Assembly: GCA_029204225.1 (NCBI GenBank)
Contig: CM055103.1
Coordinates: 25,496,656-25,559,655, forward strand
DNA: 63,000 nt
Reading direction: 5' to 3'
Origin: Diphasiastrum complanatum
Lineage: Eukaryota; Streptophyta; Lycopodiopsida; Lycopodiales; Lycopodiaceae
The first letter of the stretch is position 1, and each line of letters begins with the position of its first letter. This document shows positions 20,301 to 33,640 of this stretch, one piece after another. Position numbers and translations under genes: made by a program. The notes under the pieces are model-generated. The model worked only from the letters and a program-made list of their open reading frames with translations, had not been told where the DNA came from and ran no database searches.

Positions 20301-20617
20301 GATTATTATCTAATACTAATACAATAGTCTTCTAACAGATTCCAGCTATAATAATTGCATGAATAATATTAGAATGCAGAATCAAGCCACCAAACTACAA
20401 CAAAGAGCGTCGACAAATCACCGACAAGGGAGCTCCATAATCTAAACCTGTCGGGAGCACCAATACCAAAAAAGTCGACAAGTAGCGGATCGGCCAATGA
20501 GCGAAAACAAAGCCTAGTGCCTCACAACCACATTTTACAGCGACGGGAATAAAAGCATGGTCGAGTCAGAAAAAGAATCAAATCTATCATAAATGCAATG
20601 TCAGACACCCGTAGAAG
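17392..20617. other. No recognisable gene
   Basis: A/T-rich intergenic sequence. A short minus-strand frame at 19,707-19,892 has a protein-like look (VVALESVLEFRLENGDQQID) but matches no family I know and is not extended by its neighbours. Confidence 0.4.
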
Positions 20618-21115
20618 GTGCACTGTACTTGCAAGCCTATGGCGCAAGGATTAGAGGTAGAGACTCTCCGAGCCACCAAGAGATCTCTTAAAGATCTCAT
20701 TTATCACTTGGAGCACAACATCTCGAGAGAAAGGCTAACGACAGCCAGAGAGCAGGAAGTGTTTTTATCCAAACAGGATGTCTTAGAACTCCAAGTTTAG
20801 TAGGCTGAGCAGAAGACGGAAACACTCAAGGCCGCCTTAGATCAAGTCATCGATGCTATAGAAGAAGTCACACCGGCCGCTCAAAAGCTCCAGAGAAAGT
20901 GCACCTAGTACTACAAAGATCTTTTGGCTCAGTCAATCCAACTTTACAAGGATCAACAAGCTATCCATGCGGCCACTCCAGCCACATGAGATACGAAGGT
21001 GGCGACTCTACGTATTGCCCTCCAAGAAGACAAGCAATTCCTCAAGTATAATGAAGATGAGTTAAAGGTCATCAAGAAGCAGTTCACGACCATTCTAGAG
21101 TTTTCACTGCTCTAG
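20618..21115 (+). pseudogene. Coiled-coil ORF interrupted by three stops
   Basis: One frame reads for about 166 codons with a continuous charged helical pattern (LIYHLEHNISRERLTTAREQ, KTETLKAALDQVIDAIEEV, LRIALQEDKQFLKYNEDEL). It is broken by TAG, TAG and TGA at places where CAG or CGA would restore Gln or Arg. It resembles the coiled-coil gag region of some plant gypsy elements, but no diagnostic motif is present. Confidence 0.5.
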
Positions 21116-21535
21116 ATGGCAACCTCTCTCTTATTTTTCATTATTTGATCAAATTAGCTTTCTACTATTCTTTTCTGCCATTTCTGACTCTCCCCTCTCA
21201 AATCTTGAAATTTTTCAATGTTATCAACTTGCTTCGAGGCCAATAAGAATATTTTGTTTTTACCTTCCTTACTGGATATGTCCAAGTTAAGGACTTCAGC
21301 TATCTCTATGATGTTTTTGGGAGTCCTCCATTCCGTTTCGTTGCTGGCCTTTGTGCAATTATTAATTTTTCTCAAGATTGACGCTTCCAATTGGAGCTAG
21401 ATCACATGCAAAATTCCCCTCTCTCCATTCCACCCTCATTCCTCCCTTCACCTTCACAAGAGGCACATGTACAGTACGCACCTGGATATAAGCCAACAAC
21501 GTCATCAGAAGTTTTGCTAGAACAAGCACTGCCAC

Positions 21536-22435
21536 ATGACCGTTGCCGCCTTCCCGACACACTCCACCAAGCTTACATCGAGCTTCACATACTCTGATAC
21601 AACTGCCACTAGTATCACTCCACCACCCTCATCCTATACTACAATGCGACAATGGCACAATATAATGCCATCATCAAAGATCCATCCATCCATCATCCAT
21701 GTATCATTTTTTACTTTCCATTCATCCACCAACATTGACTACAAACACATCAAGCTCACATTCCCCCATTTTGACACGGAGACCGCACCTTTGACCAGGA
21801 CATCTAGTATGTTGCACAGGTCGAAGCCGTTGCCTCCACCTTCCAAGACGATCCCACCATGTCCGACCGAGAGTACACCTTGCCAACTCGCGCCACCACC
21901 ACCTCGCCACCCCTAGTCACCATCGCTTCTCCACCTCACACTGCCTTGCCTTCTGCATCTCCACCAAAAACTCACCTTCCATCCACTTCCACCATCTCGT
22001 CTCACTTTGATGACACTCGTGTTGGACCTGTTGTGGTACATCAACATTGATACCAGAAAATCTATGTCATACCTGATGCAAAATAGCTGATGCTCTTTGT
22101 CAAGCAATATCCAAATGACGACAAGAGGCAGCTACACATTACTAGGGAAGGTAGCAAACATTCTGAAGCTGACACCGGCCAAACCTGATAACCCTTCTGC
22201 ATCCTTAACTAGATTGGCAGAAGACGGTGTTCACGCGCAATCCCGAGCTCCTAAAGGAACATCTTATTGTTTTAGCGGCAATGCAAGCACATCCAGCATT
22301 CCATCCAATGTCCAAAAGGAGAGCATGGTCAATGTTGAAGACTCCCAGCATCGGGGCCTACAATTGGCCCGTAATAAAATCAAAGCATGGCTGGAAAACA
22401 GTGGTCGACTCACCAGAGCCTTGAACTAGTTCTTC
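21536..22435 (+). pseudogene. Possible gypsy gag remnant, Thr/Pro-rich
   Basis: Contains an IKLTFPHFDTETAPLT segment that resembles the 'KLxFPxFDGxDPLxW' start of gypsy gag, then a frame change into a VAQVEAVASTFQDDP-like continuation and a long Pro/Ser/Thr-rich stretch. Two overlapping frames continue to 22,435 without a recognisable domain. Assignment is tentative. Confidence 0.4.
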
Positions 22436-22704
22436 ATCAATGTGGCTAATTCTCCAAATCAATCGTTCTAGAAGCCTATTATAATGTGAATACTCTCCTA
22501 ATCGCAGCCAAAGTGGATACCAGATGGGATCTCTGCTTTGACGAGTATTGTTTCAATCCAAATAGAAATCTGTGACTTAAGAATGAATTGATCAAGTGCA
22601 ACGTTGTAATTGGAAGTCAATTATCTTATACTAAAATTTGATACCACATATTAAATATTACGAGCAAAATCGCTCTTATACCATATAAGGTATCAAGTAA
22701 TATA

Positions 22705-22751
22705 GCTTTGATACCATGTTGGATATTAGATAATATAGCTTTGATACCATG
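22705..22751 (-). other. Duplicated primer-binding-site-like motif
   Basis: The minus strand has TGGTATCAAAGC twice, 33-36 bp apart, within a short direct duplication (TATAGCTTTGATACCATG). It directly abuts the LTR-like repeat at 22,753-23,400. Confidence 0.6.
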
Positions 22752-22752
22752 T

Positions 22753-23400
22753 TGGAAGAAGGCAAGAAGATACGATTATAATGAAATTGAAGTATAACAA
22801 CGAACTATCGGGCTCTGTGGAATAATCCTTCTTCTAATTTATGACTACGCCTATAAAAAATGAACAAAGCTATCATAACAATCGTCACATTTGTTCTTTT
22901 AGTAACAAACTTTGAAATCATTAGCACTAAAATGATTTCATAGACAAACAATTACAAAGTGTGATTGATGTATAGAATAGTGCAATGTCGAAGCATTTGA
23001 CAAATCGACTTGATTGTTCAACACTTCAACAATACAGACTAAACAATAAGAGACTTATCGAAAACAGATAACTACAGAGAAGCATGCATGCATTTTGACA
23101 TAATATTGAATACAATAAGAAGATATAATTGATTCATTAGGTAGCATGTACAAGTCAGATGATGAGAGTACAACACAATAGTCTATGCAACCGTGTACTC
23201 TAAACTATCTCTGAGTAACTGATAACTCAGTCTGATGCACTTCCGCTAATAAACAGTAAGCGTTGCTAGCAATATTCAAAATAGAAGCTCTATGAGTCTT
23301 CTATATAAAAATGGAAGAAAAAGTAGAAGAACTACTTTTTTCTTTTAATGATCAACTATTTATACAAATGAGGAATGTCATTTAGGCATATCCAATTAGG
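22753..23400 (-). repeat. LTR-like repeat, family D
   Basis: The minus strand carries a TATAAATAG box near 23,351-23,362 and ends next to the primer-site motif. Diverged copies occur on the plus strand at 26,830-27,012 (partial) and 38,480-38,890. The boundary at 23,400 is estimated. Confidence 0.65.
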
Positions 23401-23854
23401 GAAACTAATTAAGTGTTGTACGTATGTCTTGTACTTAAATAAATAAGTGGGTCCCACCACTCAAAATATTGTTGGCCAAACCTTACCTAGTGGGCCACCC
23501 CGCCACAGTACAGTAGAGCAATAAGTGCGAGGCACTGGCTTTCTGCGTGTATAAGCCCAGCCCAATGAGCACACTAGTTAAATAGATTAAGTTGTGTTCT
23601 AGTGACTGGGGCCTTAGGTACAAATAAAAAAAGTTAAAGGCCAAGTCTAAGTTACAAGGTTGAGTAAAAGTCAAATGGTGGTAGAGGTGGCGTGTGTTTC
23701 TTTGTGCACCACTAGATCTTTTGTGTTTCTTTGAAAGGGCTAGGATTGCAATCCTTGCCATTTCAAGTAGCCAATAGAATGAATGGGACAAGGGCCTCCC
23801 AAAGAATAAAAGGGCACCATTTGTACTCATTTTACATTCTCAATCCAAGGAGAT

Positions 23855-23985
<131 letters not shown>

Positions 23986-24037
23986 CCGAATAGCTTTGGG
24001 TAGGTGCTCGAGCCCCCAAAGCCTTTCCTAGCCAAGG

Positions 24038-24166
<129 letters not shown>

Positions 24167-24252
24167 TGGTTGGTTTCTCCATCTCCATCTCTCTCTCTCT
24201 CTCACCATCTCTCTCTCTCTCCTTTCTTTCTCTCTCTCCTCCCTAGGTTGCC

Positions 24253-24770
<518 letters not shown>

Positions 24771-24774
24771 ATAG

Positions 24775-24792
24775 TGGCGTCGTTGCCGGGGA
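24775..24792 (+). other. Primer-binding site, Tat/Athila type
   Basis: TGGCGTCGTTGCCGGGGA differs by one base from the TGGCGCCGTTGCCGGGGA motif found downstream of 5' LTRs in plant Tat/Athila-lineage elements. Confidence 0.7.
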
Positions 24793-25423
24793 GTGCCACA
24801 CTCCCGTCACACCGCCTAGCAGTTTGTTCCTTCTTTCTCTCACTCCTTCTCTAACCCCTTCATAAAAAATCAGATTTTGTGGTTGTTAGTATTAGTGGGG
24901 AGTAGAGCGTGGTTTAGGGTCTAGTTTTGCATTTTTTTCATGATTGTTGCTTGTATGTATTGTAGGGAGAGATTGTGAGGTGGGAGGATCAATTCCAAGC
25001 ACCCAATCCCTTCATAAAAAAAAACTCAAATAATAGAAACTACACTCAAATCTGCATTTTGGAGAGAAAAAGAGGCTAAAAATTACACTAGACCTTATTT
25101 CTCCAAATCCAGTGGGAACCAACCTTCGCATGACTAGCAGCAGCTCCAGGGTACTGTCCCAGACCTGCATAGAAGCTTGCGAAGGTTATATCCAAGCAGA
25201 TTTTGAAAAAACTTAAAAAAAAAACCCATAAAAATTCAAAAAAACCCTTGTAAAAATTTTAAAAAAAAATTCCAACTGAAAACTAATCTTCGCAGAGGCT
25301 ACTGAAGTTCCATCTCAGTGAGACTAGGGTACAATAAATCCTGCGAAAGTTAATTTGATGTCTTTGGAGATCATCCAAGTACCAGGTGTCCAATCAAGAA
25401 TCCGCACTTATTAAAAGAAAAAA
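24793..25423 (+). other. Leader region after the primer site
   Basis: Contains A-rich runs and no coding signal; expected position of an untranslated leader. Confidence 0.4.
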
Positions 25424-26035
25424 ATGCAGAGCAACAAGTTCGTCGACAACAAGATCCAACGGTTCAGTGGTCAGAAGCAAAATCAAGTAAACAAGAAGCT
25501 TTATCAAAGGATGGATGTCAGATTGATCCACCTAAATCACGAGTTTCTTCAACAACCACTGGCAAGGTGGAAGTTTTGGTCATATCATCTTGCACGTCAC
25601 CAAACTCAATGGAGAACCAAAATAGCTTACCAGTTTATTTTGTGGAAGATCCTAAGGGGAATCTATTACCAGTGTATGCCTATCAACTTAGAGGCGATGG
25701 TGTATTGCAGTCGGTAAGATGCTATGGATGCAGAGGAAAATATCGTCGAGTCGAATGTCCACATCGAGGGGATCCATCAACTTGAACCTTGTTGTGTACA
25801 ATGCGGAGTTAATCATCCATGCCGAGATAAATTCACAAATAGCCAAGAGGCATTTGGTTTATGTAGACCGATATGCACCTGTGTTGATCAATCCACCTAC
25901 AGATAGAATGCACTATAAAAGAAAAATTCTAGTGCCACCGGGGTATGAAACAAGTGAGGAAGAAAGCAATCTGAAAAAAATCCCAAAATACGCAGAGATG
26001 GGCTCGAGCAGACAAGCAACATCAACATCATAGAA
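25424..26035 (+). pseudogene. Cys-rich retrotransposon-like ORF remnant, frameshifted
   Basis: Overlapping frames give a LPVYFVEDPKGNLLPVYAYQ segment, then clustered cysteines and histidines (CYGCRGKYRRVECPHR, and in the next frame CCVQCGVNHPC), then a charged tail (PPGYETSEEESNLKK). This looks like a zinc-binding gag-proximal region, but I cannot assign a named family. Confidence 0.4.
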
Positions 26036-26289
26036 GATAGAGTTGGTAGAATCTATTAAGCCAATGGTAACTAAAGAAGTCAAGAAATTGGCAACCGACG
26101 AAGTCCAGTGGATTTTACCAAGTCTCTAGGTGCAATCATTACAAAGATTTCTTAGTGATGAATCTCTCAGGGAACCTATGTCAACGGAGCGACGAGAGGT
26201 AGTTCAACACAAGGTCGAAGGGAAAGTGTAGTCATGCAGCCTTCAGATGGGAAGTACAATGACCAGGGGAAGACTAAAGTTGATAGTTG

Positions 26290-28318
26290 CCCTTCAACGA
26301 GTTATAAGATCATTGTTTATGGGATCAAGATTGACAAGGATAAAATCAAGATACTGGTTGATTGGCCCATTTTGAAAATTGTCAAGCAAGTTAAATCATT
26401 TTTGAAAATTAATGGTTTTCTTTTGAAAATTTATTGAGGATTATGCCAAAGTGGTGGCACTGCTCAATAATCTGACAAAAGAGGTTGTTAACAAAAAGAA
26501 AAAGCAAAAAATTCATTGGTCCTCAGTTGCATTATTCTACATAGGAAAATTAATTATTTGTAGTTATCCATGCACTTAAAACATGGAGACACTACTTGTA
26601 TGGTAGTAAGCTTATAGTGTATATAGATCACCAGCCTCTTAAGTACTTTTGTAATTAGTATGATCTTCGGGGTAGGAAATCTTGATAGGCCGAATAGATG
26701 CAAGAATTCGATCATAAATCCATTATATAAGAGGTAGCTCTAATCAAGTTGAAAATACTCTTAGTCATATTGTTGAACTCAATGAATTGTATTTCACCTA
26801 GATTTCTACGGATCTATATCTTTCAATTAGAGAAAAACATGTTGTAATATTCAATACATTATTGTTTGGCTACGAAATCACTTTAGTGCTAATGATTTCA
26901 AAGTTAGTTGCTAAAAGATTGAACGTGACTTCTGTCATTGTAGCTTTGTTCAATTATTGATAGGCGTGGTCATGCATTAGGAAAGAAGGCTTATTCCACT
27001 GCTCTCGATAGTTTGTGTACATATTTCAAATTATTGAATCATCATTCCCTCTTTCCAACAGTACCTTGTGTAGGACATCCTGGTATACACAAGACTCTTG
27101 ACTTGGCCAGAAGAGAGATTTATTGGCCAAAAATCAAGCCATGTGTCGAGTCATATGTAATTGACTACAAGCCTTGTCAACTAGCTAAGGTTGAACAGTT
27201 TTAGGCTAGTGATTTGTTGCATCCATTGGAAATCCCTTACAAGATATGGGAGAGTATATCGATGGACTTTCTAGTTTGACTTCCAAAAACCCAACGACAA
27301 AATGATTGTATTTGGATTGTAGTGGATAGTTTAACTAAGTTAGTTTCGTTCATATCAGTTAAGTCAACTATTAAGACTTCTGAATTAGCCCAGATCTTTG
27401 TTGAGAAATTATTTTAGTTGTATGGATTATCAAGTGACATTGCTAGTGATAGAGATCCTAAGTCACAGATCACTTTTGGTCAGCAATATTCCATAAACTG
27501 AAAGTTTTTGCTACTTGTAGTTCTACTAATCATTCCGAATCAAATGGCTAGATAGAAAGGACTAATCAAACTATGAAAAACATGTTGAGGACATATGTTT
27601 CTCACAAGCAATCTTATTGGGAAGACTATATTCCTCTAATTGAGTTTGCATACAATAGTAGAAAGCATTTGCTGTAGGTTACAGTCCTTTTGTATAGTTT
27701 TCAACCTAGATCTATTGTCAATGTGGAGATGAAATCTGTTAAGATCCAAAAGGTTGCGGATTTCCTACATGATATGCAAGAAATGCTGCAAGTGGCCAGT
27801 AATCATATCCGTAGTGCTTAGAATAGAGCTAGGCATTATATGCCGATCCTAAGAGATCTCCCAAAAATTTTCAAGTTGATGATTGGATATATCTTAGGAT
27901 TCCAAAAAAAATCAGAACATTACGTACATGCAAATATTATTAACTATCTACCTGATTTTGTGGACCCTTTAGGATTGTATGAAAAATTGGTTTTATAGGT
28001 TATGAACTAGATCTTCAAGAAAAATCTACTACACACCTAGTCTTTCTAATTCGGTTAAAATTAAGCATACATGAAGGTGATACAATTGGATCTGATGAGG
28101 ATTTATTCAATTTAGAAGATTTATCGCTTAATGTACATTTGAAACCTAAGAAAGTGCTTAGAACCAGAGATAAACAATTGAGAATTCCTTTTATCTCCGA
28201 GTGCTTGATTAGATGAAAGGGTTGGATTGAGGATGATGATTCATGGGAGAGAGTTGAAAGCATAAAGAATTTCTCTAATTTTCACTTTTGAGAACAGAAG
28301 CAGTTCAAGGGGGGAAGA
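26290..28318 (+). pseudogene. Ty3/gypsy chromovirus pol remnant (RT thumb, RNase H, integrase, chromodomain)
   Basis: RT thumb/connection: YGIKIDKDKIKILVDWPI and VKQVKSFLKINGF. RNase H: a TWRHYLYGSKLIVYIDHQ block with ...LKYF. A family-D repeat is inserted at about 26,830-27,012. Integrase zinc domain follows: VGHPGIHKTLDLARREIYWP, then CQLAKVEQF. Core: ISMDFLV, IWIVVDSLTKLV, SDIASDRDP and a TNHSESNG-like block. The end has RARHYADPKRSPKNFQVDDW and a chromodomain piece (IEDDDSWERVESIKNF). A polypurine tract AAGGGGGGAAGAA precedes the 3' LTR. Protease and most of RT are missing, and many stops are TAG or TGA at expected Gln, Arg or Trp positions. Confidence 0.85.
26830..27012 (+). repeat. LTR-like repeat, family D, inserted in the gypsy RNase H-integrase junction
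   Basis: Nearly identical over about 130 bp to 38,755-38,890 (TTGTTTGGCTACGAAATCAC, GTTGCTAAAAGATTGAACG). It separates the gypsy RNase H from the integrase zinc domain. Confidence 0.7.
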
Positions 28319-28319
28319 A

Positions 28320-28810
28320 TGTTATATCTACGTCATGCATATAAGATTTGGCATAATCCTAGACTTGGATAGATGGTACTCTAGTACGCGAGATTATTAA
28401 TCATGTTTCATTATCCCGAATTAGGCCAAAAATGTAATTAATTACTTTGTGAGGGCCCATTTACACTTGTGGAACTAGTGCATGGATTTAGGATGGCTAT
28501 AGGCATGTGCAAAGTATCAATAATAATGAAAAGCGCTTTTGAGGATTTATGTAACTTATATGGGCACATGCACATGAGAGGATGGGGCCTATATATCCCC
28601 CTCCTACCATTCCATAGTGTGGTTTTCATTACCAGTTTCCTCTCTATACACCTGCATGCTATCTTGTGGCTCGGAGGTGATGCTACTGGAGATTGATCGA
28701 TGGCTTTTTATTGGTTGGGTGGTTGTGCTCCACAGTGTTCTCTATGTGTTTTTCTTGTAAGCAAGATCTTAAGGAGCTTTCGCTTACAAACACACTGATG
28801 ATTGAAAAAC
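28320..28810 (+). repeat. 3' LTR of the chromovirus remnant
   Basis: Begins TGTTATATCTACG just after the polypurine tract and contains a TATA-like GCCTATATATCCCC near 28,586. The right boundary is estimated. The short ORFs between 28,811 and 29,100 are not recognised. Confidence 0.7.
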
Positions 28811-29104
28811 TGATCATCCTTGTTTTAATCTATGGACAATGTGAATAAACACATTGCAAAATACATAAAACAATTGTCTAGAGATGAGCATATTACTTTA
28901 TGCTTGCAATGGTGAAATGCAACAAATCGTGATGTCGGAGATGAAATCTATAATAGATAGAACTGCATGGGAAAAGTGGGTAATACATATGAAAATTGTA
29001 AGACCTAAAGGGATAGTCCCTAAGACGAGGATAGGAGAACTCAGTAAGAGAGACTATGGAGCCAAACCACCCAATCAATCCTGGATCTAGCCCCCAAGCC
29101 AGCG

Positions 29105-29464
29105 CCATGTGAAAGTTAGAGGAGAAGAGAGAACCTGGTAACCTAAACCCAATATGTCGATAGGAGAAATCCTACCTCAATATATAGAGAGTAGATTCCT
29201 GTGCATGAACCCATGCCATCTCCATGCAGGTCAACTATAAATAGGTCACATCTCTTCATGCAGTCCTCCTGCCTATATCCATCAAATGTACGTGCAATAC
29301 TCCATATGTCTCAATTAGAGTGTTTGGGTCCTCTCAAGGTTCTTAGTCATGAACTAGCCTTGACATGGAATTAAATCACAGCGTGACCAACAATCTTGAA
29401 TACCGGAGGGCCGGTCTACCATATTAGGACTATTCCAGGTCCTTAACCGAATATGGCCATAACA
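29105..29464 (-). repeat. LTR of a related chromovirus, minus strand
   Basis: Starts (minus strand) TGTTATGGCCATATTCGG next to a polypurine tract AAGGGGGGAATAA (29,465-29,477). It contains CTATTTATAGTTG. Its first 170 bp match the plus-strand LTR at 34,292. Confidence 0.75.
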
Positions 29465-31684
29465 TTATTCCCCCCTTAAAATGCCTCTATTCTTAGAAGC
29501 TCCTCAAGACAAGAAAGAATTACAGAAATATTTCCTTTAACTTTCAATTTAGTTGAGAAAATCATTATCCTTAGTCTAACATTCATATCAAACAAGTACT
29601 CTGAAATAAACCTATTTTCAATCGTTTATCTCTGTTCTGGAGTACAAACTCTGGTTTGAAAAGTACACTAAGAGATATATTTTCTTGATCGGGTTACACT
29701 CAACACAAGTTAGTAACATCAGCTTCATGTAAAACACTTACATGAACCACTGAGTGAGATATTACCTAATTTAGAAGGTTAAAGTTAAAGAACAATAATA
29801 ATTACAGTTTAAAATCATCCACCAACTCTGGCAGACAATCCATAAAAAGCCTCCAAATAAAACTATCCTTAGAACCAATTTACTAAATATGATAATTCAT
29901 TCACTTAGAATTTTTAGCACTAAGATATAAAATGATTAAAATCAGCTCTGAGTATTGTAGTACTCTCTTGAGTAAAATATTCATGTTTCTAGCATCCAAT
30001 GCAAGAAAATAGCACCCATTCATCTTAATAGATTTGTCTGTCCCCTATGATAACTGGAGATCTAACCAAAAGAACTGTACTCAAGCATCTGCAGACCATA
30101 AACTGTAGTAGAATAGCATCTACTAAATAATTAAACTCTCCACAAGTAAAATAACTTACATGTGAGAATGTCTGTGAGATCCATAAGCTCTCAATAAAAT
30201 ACTGGAGTAAAGATATTCAAAACACCAATCTGAATTCTTACTCAATTAATAGACCAAGAACTAATCACCACACTTAAGAATCATGACAATTCCTTATAAT
30301 CCTCTGACAATAATAAAATATCTACTTATATCCCGTCAATCATGAATATTTAGATTTGTATGATTCATCAATCATAATTTTATGGAATCCAAAACCATAC
30401 TTAATCATTTATAGGACACTGGAGTATATGTCCAACATGACTCATGAAAAGTAAGAATCATTCCAAAATCTTTCCCAATAGGAAAATACTGAATTTTAGG
30501 AATATTTTTCAAACAGAATTCTCTAGCAGAAGTGCTAGATATTCAAGTTCTATATGCCACTGGGAATTAAAGACATAAAGCATACCAAAATGATAATGAC
30601 AATTATCTTCAATCTACAAAAAACTTTAGATTACCGTCTAGAATCAACTCTAGATACCCAAAGTCCTGCTGAATATCAATTCAGTTATTATTCTTGGATT
30701 CATTACGATTCGTTATCCAATTGAGTGCTTTGGGATACAATCACTAATGAGCTGAGTCTATTCCTTAACTAAGGAATACTTTATCCCAAAAATACTGTAT
30801 ATCCAATGCACATAATTTTAACTGATGAACCCAAATGATTCACTAATCATGCGTCTTACAAGCAATATAATTCAAAAACCATCAGTTCCTGGTGAATCCA
30901 CATCACACTGATCATTTAACCAATTAACTTCATCTTGGAGTAACTACTCAAGTTAATTGCCAATGACTCAGAAATACTAAATGTATAGGTGAAGAATTCA
31001 ATTATACTAGTATGTTACCACATTTAGATCCTTACCCAAGTCATTTATAAGTTAATCTATAAATCTTCCATATAAAGATTTGTTAACTCTACAAGTATCT
31101 ATCAAAACAATATTTGATCATATGCTTATGTTCACTAACTAGGTTAAGTGCACCCAATAACCCTAGTACCCAAGAATACACAATAGATTCATACAAGATT
31201 AATCGTGCACATATGTGAATAATCTCACTATGACTCAGGACATAAACACATTTTCATCTGGCAGATTCCTCCAGAACCCACATATATTACTCACATATCT
31301 CACTAAGATCTTGTAACTCAACTACGAAAGATTTTCTATTTCTCATGAGTAAATAACATATCCGAAAAATTTCTAAGACAAATAACATTCACTCTCAATA
31401 GTTTTCCAACCCAGTTTATCTCTAACAACATAAATTCTTCCCTCTATCAACCCCTCTCTGATCCTAGTACTTAAACTAAGATTAGGTTGATTTAATATAG
31501 ACATTCCAGATTAAAATCCTAATCAAACTTACTCCTATTCCAATCAAAATGAAATTAGTAACCTTTGACCTTTCATTGTACTACTTATAGATAATGATTC
31601 AAATTTTCAAACTTGTTCTAGTTCCAGATTGTCCACACAATCCCCAGAGAATTTCTCTTATTCGAAAAGTTCCAATTAGGTATC
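29465..31684 (-). pseudogene. Heavily decayed retrotransposon interior, minus strand
   Basis: Adjacent to the LTR, the minus strand still shows a chromodomain-region reading (PEFVLQNRDKRLKIGLFQST, then a decayed tail) at about 29,500-29,650. The rest, to 31,684, has no open frame of length and no secure domain, although it is continuous with the element by position. Confidence 0.5.
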
Positions 31685-31906
31685 TTACTTTGACATTGCT
31701 TGGATCCACTCCTTCTTTTGTATAGCCTCATCTACACATGTAGGTTCATCAAAAGAAGTTAGGAAAGCATAGTTTGTACCTCCAACAACTTGCTTACCTT
31801 TCTCATCATATGTGAGCCTTGAAGGTGTTTGCCTTTGCCTTGATGTCCTCCTTGGCTTTTGACTTGATGAAGGCCCTTCATCAACATCATTCAAAATAAC
31901 ATCCAT
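31685..31906 (-). pseudogene. Ty1/copia polyprotein fragment (integrase-RT linker), copy 1
   Basis: Encodes SSSQKPRRTSRQRQTPSRLT, then FLTSFDEPTCVDEAIQKKEW, the low-complexity linker plus the 'EP-x-x-x-x-EA-x-x-x-x-W' entry to copia reverse transcriptase. Confidence 0.8.
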
Positions 31907-31999
31907 GTCATTTACACCAAGAATGTTAGATCCATCTGTTGGAGTTAATCTTCACTCCACCTCACCTGAATTTGATTCCTGAGCACTAGTATACTATGT

Positions 32000-32790
32000 A
32001 GATATACTATCTCTCTCTACAATGACATGCAGCCTTACTCACATAAGTCAAACGTCTGTGCAATATATCGACTTGAAGCAGAAGCAGGATCGACTTTATC
32101 GAAGTCCATGTCATCAACTTCACTGACTCGACCTCGTCGACATCATGACATCAAACTCCATCAACATCAAAGTCATCGACATCGACATCTTCTCAAGAGC
32201 AAGCCAACCGACTCGACTTGCCTGAAGTGTTCGACGATCGTCAATTGTCACCATTCAAAATGGAGCTCTTTTTTTGCCCTGTCCAATGCAGACTATGTCA
32301 CAGTTCGTTTTAGTACTATGCAGTAACTGCACTTCTTCACTCTCATTGCCCACACAATTGTTATGACTTTTGCATGTATATAAACGTAATGGCAACACAA
32401 GATACAATAAGTGAAGAAGGAGTTAGAATAAGAGTTGATGTAAGCGTGATTCAGAGTTCCTCCATGAACTCCATTGTATCAAAATTATCTGATTCCATAG
32501 GATCAGAGATTTTAGAGAGAGTGAAATTAATTCAGGAAATAGAGATAGTATTCAATTTGTAACTAGCGTAGTAAGATCATAGCACATAGTGTGCTATTAT
32601 GGTGAACCATTCTCGGGCATAGGATTTTGATCTGATTGTTGTACTCACGACAACTTAATTTAGATTCTCTATTTTCTTCTGTGTGTTCCATTGTGAATGC
32701 TTTCTAATAATTTCTCTCTCACTCACTGATACTCGCTCCACTCGTAATATCTAATCTTGAAGGAAGCATGGCTATCTTAGACAAGTAACT
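32000..32790 (+). repeat. Probable copia LTR with TCGAC-rich U3
   Basis: Has a TATA-like GCATGTATATAAACG (about 32,371-32,385) and, upstream, a 150-bp zone packed with TCGAC/CATCGACATCG variants. A similar zone occurs in the LTRs of the copia element at 58.0-62.8 kb. Boundaries are uncertain. 32,791-33,190 shows nothing else recognisable. Confidence 0.5.
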
Positions 32791-33189
32791 GTTTCGCTCT
32801 CTTCATGGTTGCTCTCTTCATGGTTGTAGGACCCAAAAAGGCTCAATGATGAGGACCAAGAGAGAGGTGAAGACTGAAAGGCAGATCTTCACACCTCAAA
32901 GGACAAAGGAGATCTAGAAAGTACAAGGAGGACGTCACTCCTCCATGGACCACTTGGGTACCGTTAGAATGTGCTTAACTAGCCGTTCTTGTAACCTCTG
33001 ATCAGCTTAAATGTGTTCTCTCTATCCATCTATATAAAGAGATTGAGAACAAGGGAATAGGTTGAATGCCAATTTGAGCTAAGCACAATGTTGCTAGCTG
33101 ATGTCCAGAAGTCCACCAGTAAGCGAGATGAATATATACCATTCGTGAGAGAGAGATAGTACCTCTCACGCTGACGCGTTGCATGGACT

Positions 33190-33275
33190 TGTCACACAAC
33201 GCTTAAGGAATTCACTAATAATACAATAGATGTTTATGTAGATGATTTGCTTATCTTAAATATTATTGAATGTCT
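33190..33275 (+). pseudogene. Ty1/copia RT fragment with the YVDD motif
   Basis: One frame reads NTIDVYVDDLLILN, the copia reverse transcriptase catalytic box. It has no continuation on either side. Confidence 0.65.
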
Positions 33276-33521
33276 TATTGTCAGATTGTTATATGTTCAT
33301 TAGTAGTTGTTAATTCTTATTTCGCATACTGGTTTTACCTTGTTGAATGCTACAACACAATATAAAATAGTTCAGCAGTGTTTGTCCATGCTATGGAGAA
33401 TTGTAGATCTGTGATAGCAGACAATAGACCATCAGACAGAATTGAACTCACATCCGATTTCAATTTGTCAACAGTGGTATTAGAGCGTTTGACGTTCTGG
33501 ACATCAAATCTTTGTCATCAA

Positions 33522-33533
33522 TGGTATCAGAGC
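33522..33533 (+). other. Primer-binding site (tRNA-iMet type)
   Basis: TGGTATCAGAGC, 107 bp before the gag start at 33,641. A degenerate TGGTATTAGAGC lies about 50 bp upstream. Confidence 0.75.
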
Positions 33534-33640
33534 CTCAGGCTCATATCCGAGAGCTGATATAGCTTAAAGGTTATTAGATCCAGAAAATAAGCACTCAAAA
33601 CAAAATACTAGAAAAATAGACTGAAGAACAGTTCACAACA

